Assembly (NCBI GenBank): GCA_946186185.1
Contig: CAMHMJ010000022.1
Span: forward strand, 1 to 54,074
Reading direction: 5' to 3'
Source of the DNA: an uncultured Treponema sp.
GTDB lineage: Bacteria; Spirochaetota; Spirochaetia; Treponematales; Treponemataceae
Length of the DNA: 54,074 bases
In this document: positions 17,754 to 23,888 of the stretch, piece after piece
Position numbering within the stretch: position 1 is the stretch's first letter
How the letters are laid out: each line of letters opens with the position of its first letter
Notes under the pieces: generated by a model
The model's input: only the letters and a program-made list of their open reading frames with translations
The model's database searches: none
Told to the model about the DNA's origin: nothing
Translations under genes and position numbers: made by a program

Positions 17754-18612
17754 CATGACCGGATACGCCTATCAGGAAAAATCCTACGATAAGGCGGTAG
17801 TTTCTGTAGAAATTAAATCGGTAAATTCCCGCTTTCTGGATTTATCTGTAAATATTCCCCCGTATCTTGCCGCTCTGGAATCCTTCTTCAGAAAGAAGGT
17901 GACGGACAGCGTTGTCCGGGGAAAAATCGATGTGAATATCCGGGTTAAGGAAACTGAGGGGGATACCGAGGTCGTTGCCGATACGGGTGCTGCAAAGGCG
18001 TACTACGACGCAATCGTAAATGTAAAAAATGCCTGTTCCCTCAGCGGCGAAGTTCCCCTTTCCATGATCATAAGCCAGCCGGGAGTTCTTACCGTAAATA
18101 AAACCTATGATGTTGAAAAATACCGGGAATATATTGAGCCTCTGCTGGATTCTGCCCTTGAACAGTTTGTAAGTGACAGAAAACGGGAAGGCGAGAACCT
18201 AAAAAAGGACCTCCTTGAAAAGCTTTCCGTTCTGGACCAGTGCGCCGCCTTCTTTACGGAATGGAAGCCTAAAATGGAAGATGCCTTTAAGGCTCAGATT
18301 ACCCAGAAATTCAACGAGCTTTTGGGTGACAAGGCTGATATGAACCGCATTATGACGGAAACTGCGGCAATGCTGGTAAAATATACGATAAATGAAGAAA
18401 TTGTCCGGCTTTCAAGCCACTTAAAGGCAATGCGGGAAGAAATCAATTCAAACCCGACGCCGGGAAAGAAGCTTGATTTTATCTGTCAGGAAGCAAACCG
18501 GGAAATCAACACCATCGGAAGCAAGAATCAGTTTGCAGAAGTGGGTGCAATGGTTATCAAAGCAAAGGATTCCCTTGAAAATATCCGTGAACAGAGTAAA
18601 AATGTAGAATAG
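17746..18612 (+). CDS. yicC: YicC-family endoribonuclease
   Basis: YicC proteins are conserved RNA-binding or endoribonuclease proteins linked to stationary-phase RNA turnover. 288 aa, the normal length. Signatures: N-terminal MTSMTGYAYQE with SVEIKSVNSRFLDLSVNIP, and the C-terminal DUF1732 part with EEIVRLSSHL, KLDFICQEANREINTIGSK and VIKAKDSLENIREQ. ATG overlaps the murC stop by 8 bp, so translation is probably coupled. The cmk-like gene follows after 23 bp, consistent with one operon. Confidence 0.93.
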   Translation: MTSMTGYAYQEKSYDKAVVSVEIKSVNSRFLDLSVNIPPYLAALESFFRKKVTDSVVRGKIDVNIRVKETEGDTEVVADTGAAKAYYDAIVNVKNACSLSGEVPLSMIISQPGVLTVNKTYDVEKYREYIEPLLDSALEQFVSDRKREGENLKKDLLEKLSVLDQCAAFFTEWKPKMEDAFKAQITQKFNELLGDKADMNRIMTETAAMLVKYTINEEIVRLSSHLKAMREEINSNPTPGKKLDFICQEANREINTIGSKNQFAEVGAMVIKAKDSLENIREQSKNVE

Positions 18613-18635
18613 AATAATTTTTTTTGAGGAAGAAT

Positions 18636-19169
18636 ATGAAAGAAGTACGAATTGCAATCAGCGGAAAATCAGGCTGCGGAAATACAACCGTAAGCACTCT
18701 TTTGTCTCAGAAGCTTGGAGTAAAACTCATAAATTACACTTTCCGGCAGCTTGCTCAGGAAAAGGGAATGACCCTTGCAGAAGTTATCGAAAACGCAAAG
18801 ACCGATGACAGTTACGATATTTTTGTTGATAACCATCAGGTAGAGCTTGCCCGTGCTGAACCTTGCGTCCTCGGAAGCCGACTTGCCATCTGGATGCTTA
18901 AGGAAGCGGATTTGAAGGTTTACCTGTACGCCAGTGACGACACCCGTGCAAAGCGTATTTTGAACCGGGAAGGCGGCAATCTGGAAGAAATCAAGAGTTT
19001 TACCGCAATGCGGGACAGCGAAGACAGCCGCCGCTACTTAAAGCTCTACAATATCGATAACAATAAGTACGATTTTTGCGATATGGTTATCGATACTGCA
19101 AACTATAACCCGGAACAGATTGTAGACCTGATTCTTGCCGAACTCAAAAAGCGGGGCCTGGTAGACTAG
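18636..19169 (+). CDS. cmk: Cytidylate kinase-like protein, type 2
   Basis: Predicted (d)CMP kinase feeding CDP into nucleotide pools. 177 aa, close to the short archaeal/type-2 cytidylate kinases rather than the roughly 225-aa bacterial Cmk. The P-loop region ISGKSGCGNTT (residues 7-17) lacks the Walker A lysine; archaeal-type members usually have GSGTTT here, so the loss fits the family. RAKRILNREGG and RDSEDSRRYLKLY match the lid and nucleotide-binding regions. Start: ATG 18636 with GAGGA 5-9 nt upstream is preferred over TTG 18624. It ends 1 bp before the stop of the convergent SDR gene. Substrate is inferred from family resemblance. Confidence 0.75.
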   Translation: MKEVRIAISGKSGCGNTTVSTLLSQKLGVKLINYTFRQLAQEKGMTLAEVIENAKTDDSYDIFVDNHQVELARAEPCVLGSRLAIWMLKEADLKVYLYASDDTRAKRILNREGGNLEEIKSFTAMRDSEDSRRYLKLYNIDNNKYDFCDMVIDTANYNPEQIVDLILAELKKRGLVD

Positions 19170-19170
19170 C

Positions 19171-19944
19171 CTACATTGCTGTGTAGCCGCCGTCAACCGG
19201 AAGAATTACGCCGGTTACATAGGCGGAAGCCGGGCTTGAAAGGAAAATTGCTGCTGAATCAAGCTCTCCTTCGTTTCCGTAGCGTGAAAGGGGAATCATG
19301 GTTCTTGCGTTCTGCTGGAAAAAGTCTGAATCCAGGGTTTCCTTTGTAAGTGGTGAATAAAAATATCCCGGACAGATTGCGTTTACCGTGATATTGTATT
19401 TTCCCCATTCTGCGGCAAGTCCCCGGGTAAGGTTTACAACTCCGCCTTTTGCTGCGTGATATGGTGAACAGGGAGCCACCTTGTTTCCTACCATTCCGTA
19501 CATGGAAGCGATGTTGATGATTCTTCCGTATTTTGCCGGAATCATGGCCTTTTTTGCGGCTGCCCGGGCAACCCTGAAGGAGCCGAAAAGGTCGATGTTC
19601 ATTTCGTTGTAGAACTGTTCATCCGTAATGTCTTCTGCAGGGGCAACGGCACCAGTTCCCGCATTGTTTATTACGATATCAATTCTTCCGAAGGTTTTCA
19701 TAACTTCGTCAATAGCGGAATCCACTTTTTCTGTGTCCGTTATGTCGCACTGAATCGGAAGTGTTTTCACAGAGAATTCTTTTTCAATTTCCCTGCAAAC
19801 CTCTTCAATTTTATCTTTTCTTCTTGCAATTGCTACTATGTTAGCACCCTGATTTGCAAGGGCTTTTGCCATCTGAACTCCAAGTCCAGTTGAACAGCCG
19901 GTTACAAGAGCGGTCTGTCCGGTTAAGTCAAAGTAATTTTTCAT
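19171..19944 (-). CDS. SDR-family oxidoreductase (gluconate 5-dehydrogenase-like)
   Basis: NAD(P)-dependent short-chain dehydrogenase, probably acting on a sugar acid or other polyol. 257 aa, classical SDR length. Motifs: TGCSTGLG (cofactor binding, about 15-22), NNAG (about 93-96), active-site Ser in INIAS, and Tyr/Lys in YHAAK. The PGYFYSPLT segment and DGGYTAM end match the IdnO/gluconate 5-dehydrogenase branch, but substrate cannot be fixed from sequence. It is on the opposite strand to its neighbours and converges on cmk. No SD precedes the ATG; the -10 box ends 6 nt away, so the transcript may be leaderless. Confidence 0.85.
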   Translation of the reverse strand: MKNYFDLTGQTALVTGCSTGLGVQMAKALANQGANIVAIARRKDKIEEVCREIEKEFSVKTLPIQCDITDTEKVDSAIDEVMKTFGRIDIVINNAGTGAVAPAEDITDEQFYNEMNIDLFGSFRVARAAAKKAMIPAKYGRIINIASMYGMVGNKVAPCSPYHAAKGGVVNLTRGLAAEWGKYNITVNAICPGYFYSPLTKETLDSDFFQQNARTMIPLSRYGNEGELDSAAIFLSSPASAYVTGVILPVDGGYTAM

Positions 19945-19950
19945 ATTTAC

Positions 19951-19978
19951 ATAATAGCAGATTGGAAAATAAAGTAAA
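19951..19978 (-). promoter_or_regulatory. Promoter of the SDR gene (leaderless)
   Basis: On the minus strand TTTACT (19973-19978), 16-nt spacer, TATTAT (19951-19956), then GTAAAT and ATG. Initiation would fall at or next to the start codon. Confidence 0.5.
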
Positions 19979-19983
19979 GAGCA

Positions 19984-20012
19984 TTGGAAAGGGGGGCGGT
20001 TTCCGTTATAAT
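19984..20012 (+). promoter_or_regulatory. Promoter of the FAD-dependent dehydrogenase gene
   Basis: TTGGAA (19984-19989), 17-nt spacer, perfect TATAAT (20007-20012). Expected leader is about 18 nt with a GGGTGG ribosome site (20026-20031). It lies back to back with the SDR promoter, the two -35 boxes 5 bp apart. Confidence 0.7.
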
Positions 20013-20036
20013 CTTCTAAAATCTCGGGTGGTATTT

Positions 20037-21731
20037 ATGAAGAAAGACGTTACGATAACAGTTTTGCCGGAAGAAGAGAAAAATCAGGGACTGATAAAAA
20101 AGGCTTTAGAGAAGGCTCTTTTTTCTGAAGGAATAAAGACAAAGGGTCATTCCATTGAGTGGGTTCTCGTAAAAAAATCAATTGACGCCCGCCACGGAAA
20201 GGTAAAATTTCACCTGCGGTTTACTGTCTTCGTTGATGAAAAAGCAGGAGCCGTGGAAACAGAGTTTGTTCCTAAGTGGAAGAAGGTTTCCGGAAATGCA
20301 GAGGGAACAACCGTTATAGTTGGTTCAGGACCAGCGGGACTTTTTGGTGCTTTGCGGCTTTTAGAGTACGGAATTAAGCCTGTCATAATTGAGCAGGGTG
20401 AAGAGACTGATAGGCGTAAGGGCGATATAGCAGAGATTTCAACCCTGGGAAAGGTGGATTCTTATTCAAACTTCTGCTTTGGTGAGGGAGGAGCCGGTAC
20501 CTTCAGTGACGGAAAACTATATACCCGCAGCAATAAGCGTGGAAATATTCCTGAAGTCCTCCAGATTTTTGCACATTTCGGGGCAGATAAAAAGATTTTA
20601 ACGGATGCTCACCCTCATATCGGAACGGAAAAGCTTCCGGGGGTAATAAACAATATCAGGGAGTTCATAAAGGACTGCGGCGGCGAGTTCCATTTTAATT
20701 GTGAAGTAGTGGATTTTGTGCTGGAAGACTGTGCGGGGGCTTCCGGTTCAGCCGGCAACTCTGAAGAGGTATCCTCCACCAAAGGGGCTTTCGGTTCTTC
20801 TTCTGAACCGAAAGTTCTTGGCGTTGTTGTAAAAAACACTAAAACCGGCGCTGAGTCTCAGTTTCTGGGGGATGCTGTTCTTCTTGGAACCGGGCATTCT
20901 GCCTACGGAATCTATTCCCTTCTTGCACGGACAGCACCTCTTTCTCTTGAAGCAAAAACCTTTGCCATGGGGGTTCGGGTTGAACATAGCCGCGCCTTAA
21001 TCGATTCAATTCAGTTTCACGGAAAAACCGGTAATCTTGAGGCAGCCGAATATCACCTTACAACTCAGGTTGAAGGACGGGGCGTGTATTCCTTCTGTAT
21101 GTGTCCCGGGGGCTTTGTAGTTCCTTCTTCTTCCAGTGATGATGAAATTGTTGTAAACGGAATGAGCGCTTCCGGACGAAACAGTCCATGGTCCAATGCC
21201 GCAATCGTTGTAGAAACCCGGCCGGAGGATATTCCGGAAAGCTTTGTGAAGGCTGCAAAAAAAACGGGAACCGCCGCTCTTTCGGGGCTTTTATACAGAA
21301 AATACATTGAACAGCTGACAAAAAATCATGGAGAGGGACAGAAGGCTCCTTCTCAGAGAATGACGGATTTCATCGATGGAAGAATTTCCAGTTCTCTTCC
21401 TGAGTCCAGCTATACGCCGGGACTGGTTTCTTCTGATCTGGGGTCATGGCTTCCTCCTCACATTTCTGAACGGCTGAAAGCTGCCTTCCCTGAGTTCAAT
21501 AAAATGATGAAGGGATATCTGTGCCCTGAAGCGGTTTTGATTGCAAGTGAAACCAGAACTTCAACTCCCTGCCGTATAGTCCGGGATAAGGAAAGCAGGG
21601 AATGCGTTGCAATAAAGAAGCTTTATCCGGTGGGAGAAGGCTCCGGTTATGCGGGAGGAATCGTTTCTTCCGCAATGGACGGCGCTAATTCCGCAGAAAA
21701 AATCGCCGAAGTGCTGGGATTTAAGAAGTAA
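20037..21731 (+). CDS. FAD-dependent dehydrogenase (COG2509-type)
   Basis: Flavoprotein of the uncharacterised COG2509 dehydrogenase family, 564 aa; physiological substrate unknown. An N-terminal roughly 85-residue domain precedes the dinucleotide-binding motif VIVGSGPAGLFGAL (93-106). CFGEGGAGTFSDGKLYTR (147-164) is the family hallmark, and GEGSGYAGGIVSSAMDG near the C-terminus is the second FAD contact. Residues about 231-258 form a Ser/Gly/Glu-rich insertion absent from typical relatives. ATG 20037 is chosen because GGGTGG lies 5 nt upstream, a promoter fits it, and the family N-terminus starts here; the open frame further upstream overlaps the SDR gene. Confidence 0.85.
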   Translation: MKKDVTITVLPEEEKNQGLIKKALEKALFSEGIKTKGHSIEWVLVKKSIDARHGKVKFHLRFTVFVDEKAGAVETEFVPKWKKVSGNAEGTTVIVGSGPAGLFGALRLLEYGIKPVIIEQGEETDRRKGDIAEISTLGKVDSYSNFCFGEGGAGTFSDGKLYTRSNKRGNIPEVLQIFAHFGADKKILTDAHPHIGTEKLPGVINNIREFIKDCGGEFHFNCEVVDFVLEDCAGASGSAGNSEEVSSTKGAFGSSSEPKVLGVVVKNTKTGAESQFLGDAVLLGTGHSAYGIYSLLARTAPLSLEAKTFAMGVRVEHSRALIDSIQFHGKTGNLEAAEYHLTTQVEGRGVYSFCMCPGGFVVPSSSSDDEIVVNGMSASGRNSPWSNAAIVVETRPEDIPESFVKAAKKTGTAALSGLLYRKYIEQLTKNHGEGQKAPSQRMTDFIDGRISSSLPESSYTPGLVSSDLGSWLPPHISERLKAAFPEFNKMMKGYLCPEAVLIASETRTSTPCRIVRDKESRECVAIKKLYPVGEGSGYAGGIVSSAMDGANSAEKIAEVLGFKK

Positions 21732-21739
21732 TTTTTTCT

Positions 21740-21845
21740 CCCCGTGGCTGGAATAGTTTTTCAGAAAATGCGGGGGCAGTGGCTTAAGAAATAACCCGTA
21801 CACCCGCAGGTGGAATAATTTTTTTTGGAAACTGCGGGGACAGGA
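21740..21845. repeat. Two imperfect direct repeats in a convergent gap
   Basis: The 131-bp gap between the FAD gene and the DUF1893 gene holds two related segments, 21744-21779 and 21808-21844. Both read roughly tggaata-n-ttttt...gaaa-tgcgggg-cag. They resemble short copies of the C/G-rich intergenic repeats seen elsewhere in the window. No clear terminator is visible for either convergent gene. Confidence 0.45.
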
Positions 21846-21862
21846 GACGCTCCTCTATTATT

Positions 21863-22330
21863 CTAGGAAAGCGCCCGCCTTATATCCTGAAGGGCTACCA
21901 GTGCGCTTCCTGAGCGTACCACCGCATTTTCAATTTTTTCAAGGAATTCAGTGGTTTCTGCAGTGCCGGAACCTTCCTCAGAAAAAGCCTTTTCCGGGGC
22001 GCCTTTATCCGCAATTTTACTGAAGTTTTCAAACTTGTTTTCAGTGGTATAGGCAATTTCCGCCCGGTCTAAAACATTTACCGCCAGCTTCTGAAGGTTT
22101 ACGGCATATACTTCAGTTACTTCCAGGTTTACAAGAAGAAAGGCTGCTGCCCGTCCGGCGGATTTTATGGCGCAGGAATATCCGTAGTAATCTTTACCGG
22201 AATTGCAGAGGGAAACAAGGCTTTTAATGGAATCCTTTTCAAAAATCTGAATGTCGCCTTCTTTGCAGAGAACAAGTACTGCTTTTTTTTCGTTCAAAAG
22301 TTCAAGGGCTTTCTGAGTATTTTCGTTCAT
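21863..22330 (-). CDS. DUF1893 domain protein
   Basis: Small cytoplasmic protein, 155 aa, function unknown. Residues 1-100 match the DUF1893 pattern: ALELLNEKKAVLVLCKEGD near the start, then GYSCAIKSAGRAAAFLLV and VTEVYAVNLQKLAVNVL, then an Ile-x-Tyr-Thr stretch. The fold is related to cytidine-deaminase-like proteins, but no zinc-binding set is seen. Residues about 108-128 are an acidic Gly/Ser-rich linker, followed by a helical tail. It is transcribed divergently from the methyltransferase gene and appears leaderless: TAAAAT ends 7 nt before ATG and there is no SD. Confidence 0.75.
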   Translation of the reverse strand: MNENTQKALELLNEKKAVLVLCKEGDIQIFEKDSIKSLVSLCNSGKDYYGYSCAIKSAGRAAAFLLVNLEVTEVYAVNLQKLAVNVLDRAEIAYTTENKFENFSKIADKGAPEKAFSEEGSGTAETTEFLEKIENAVVRSGSALVALQDIRRALS

Positions 22331-22337
22331 GCCGCTA

Positions 22338-22366
22338 ATTTTACATTTCTGACTCTGTTTTTACAA
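22338..22366 (-). promoter_or_regulatory. Promoter of the DUF1893 gene (leaderless)
   Basis: Minus strand: TTGTAA (22361-22366), 17-nt spacer, TAAAAT (22338-22343), 7 nt, then ATG at 22330. Predicted initiation coincides with the start codon. Confidence 0.6.
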
Positions 22367-22441
22367 GACGGACAGGGAACCGGCGGAACCGCACTTTTTG
22401 CTCTAAACAGCTTTCAATTCCGGTAATTAAAATATCTGTTG

Positions 22442-22470
22442 TTGAACTAGCCGTTAAAAAACTTTATACT
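22442..22470 (+). promoter_or_regulatory. Promoter of the rRNA methyltransferase gene (leaderless)
   Basis: TTGAAC (22442-22447), exactly 17 nt, TATACT (22465-22470). The first ATG lies 7 nt later at 22478, where transcription would begin. No purine-rich ribosome site is present. Confidence 0.7.
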
Positions 22471-22477
22471 CCCTTGC

Positions 22478-23728
22478 ATGATGTATACACGCGTATTTTT
22501 AAAGGCTAAAGAAGAAACAGAAATTTTGCAGGGATTTCCCTGGGTATTTGACAACGAAATATCTCATTTGAAATATAAAAAATCGGAAGACGGTGAAGTT
22601 TTTGAAAAGTCTCTGGAAGAAGCCGAGGTAAAGGACGGAAGCGCCGTTGAAGTATTCACAAAGGCCGGCGGCTTTTTAGGAACCGGAATTATAAACCGTA
22701 ATTCAAAAATCACTGTACGCCTTATTTCACGGCAGCACGCAGACAAGGTTTATGAAAATATTGAAGAATTCTGGGAGAAAAAGGTTTCCGACGCGGTAAA
22801 TATCCGCCGCCTTTCATATTCTGATACAGATTCCTACCGCCTGATTTTTGCGGAAGCAGACCTGATACCGGGCTTTATCTGTGAACGCTACTGCTCAGAG
22901 GGAAAGGTTTACCTTGTAGTTCAGTTCCTGTCCCTCAGCTGTGAGGTTTTCAGAAAGGAAATCTTAAAGGCTCTTGAAAAACACGTTAAACCGGATGGAA
23001 TCTATGAAAAGGATGACGAAGAGGTTCGAACCAAGGAAGGACTTCCTCTCGTTTCCGGCTGGATTTACGGAAAGGGAAAGGACGAGTTCACAATCCTCGA
23101 AAACGAAATTCTTCTGAATGTGGATGTAAAAGACGGTCAGAAAACCGGATACTTCCTTGATCAGAAAACTAACCGTGCTGAAGCTGCAAAATTCTGTCAC
23201 GGAAAGCGGGTTTTGGATACCTTTACCCACACAGGAGCCTTCGGACTCAATGCATTCAAGGCAGGAGCAAAGGAAGTAACTTCAGTTGATATTTCTGAAG
23301 ACGCCTGCAAAATGGTGGAAAAAAATATCCGCATGAACAAGGCTGAAAGCGTGATGAAGGTTGTGTGCGCAGATGTTTTTGACCTCCTTAAGCAGTATGA
23401 AAAAGAGGGTAAGAAATTCGATGTAATCATCCTTGACCCTCCTGCATTTGCAAAAAGCGCCAAGGCAATTCAGAAGGCATACGGCGGCTACAAGGAAATC
23501 AATCTTCGTGCAATGAGGCTTCTGGTTGAAGGGGGAATCTTGGTTACCTGTTCCTGCTCTCATTTCTTTGATTCAAAATACTTCTACGATATGATTATGC
23601 ACGCCGCCCAGGACAGCCACCGCCAGGTTCAGATTCTGGAAAAGCGGGGAGCCGGAAGAGACCATCCAGTTTTAGCCGGATACCCGAAATCCGAATACCT
23701 GAAGTGCGCCATCTGCCGCGTACTGTAA
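22478..23728 (+). CDS. rlmI: Class I SAM-dependent 23S rRNA methyltransferase (RlmI family)
   Basis: Methylates a cytosine in 23S rRNA; cytoplasmic. 416 aa, slightly longer than E. coli RlmI. N-terminal PUA-like domain (about 1-85, FPWVFDNEIS motif), central RlmI-specific domain with LIPGFICERY, and Rossmann methyltransferase domain with VLDTFTHTGAFGLNA (SAM binding) and DPPAFAKS (catalytic DPPxF). TCSCSHFF carries the cysteine region seen in the family. Exact target base is inferred from family. Two ATGs are adjacent (22478 and 22481); 22478 matches the predicted transcription start. Divergent from the DUF1893 gene. Confidence 0.88.
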   Translation: MMYTRVFLKAKEETEILQGFPWVFDNEISHLKYKKSEDGEVFEKSLEEAEVKDGSAVEVFTKAGGFLGTGIINRNSKITVRLISRQHADKVYENIEEFWEKKVSDAVNIRRLSYSDTDSYRLIFAEADLIPGFICERYCSEGKVYLVVQFLSLSCEVFRKEILKALEKHVKPDGIYEKDDEEVRTKEGLPLVSGWIYGKGKDEFTILENEILLNVDVKDGQKTGYFLDQKTNRAEAAKFCHGKRVLDTFTHTGAFGLNAFKAGAKEVTSVDISEDACKMVEKNIRMNKAESVMKVVCADVFDLLKQYEKEGKKFDVIILDPPAFAKSAKAIQKAYGGYKEINLRAMRLLVEGGILVTCSCSHFFDSKYFYDMIMHAAQDSHRQVQILEKRGAGRDHPVLAGYPKSEYLKCAICRVL

Positions 23729-23749
23729 CTGTATAGTGTAAATGTATTT

Positions 23750-23784
23750 TGACCCGCAGGACGCGACCGGTAGCCAATTTTGAA
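23750..23784. repeat. Solo end of the palindromic element
   Basis: ttttgacccgcag followed by gcgacc-n-gtagccaattttg closely matches the right terminus of the 241-bp element at 2797-2831. No left partner is nearby. It lies in the 160-bp gap before the cyclase gene. Confidence 0.65.
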
Positions 23785-23850
23785 GTAGAATTTATAAAAC
23801 TCGAAATTAGGGCTGGTTATATTGCACCAGAGGGACCTTAGAAATTTCTG

Positions 23851-23879
23851 TAGAAATTATTGCTATAATAGTATATAAT
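23851..23879 (+). promoter_or_regulatory. Promoter of the cyclase/lipoprotein operon
   Basis: TAGAAA (23851-23856), 17-nt spacer, TATAAT (23874-23879). A second TATAAT lies at 23864-23869. Initiation from the downstream box would leave about 3 nt before ATG 23889, with no SD, so the mRNA is nearly leaderless. Confidence 0.5.
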
Positions 23880-23888
23880 TTGTAAGTT

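Noticed and set aside
18624..18635. TTG start for the cytidylate kinase gene
   Set aside because: GAGGA at 18626-18630 is spaced correctly for ATG 18636 and overlaps the TTG itself.
19854..20036. N-terminal extension of the FAD dehydrogenase
   Set aside because: It overlaps the SDR gene start and both promoters, and the family N-terminus begins at 20037.
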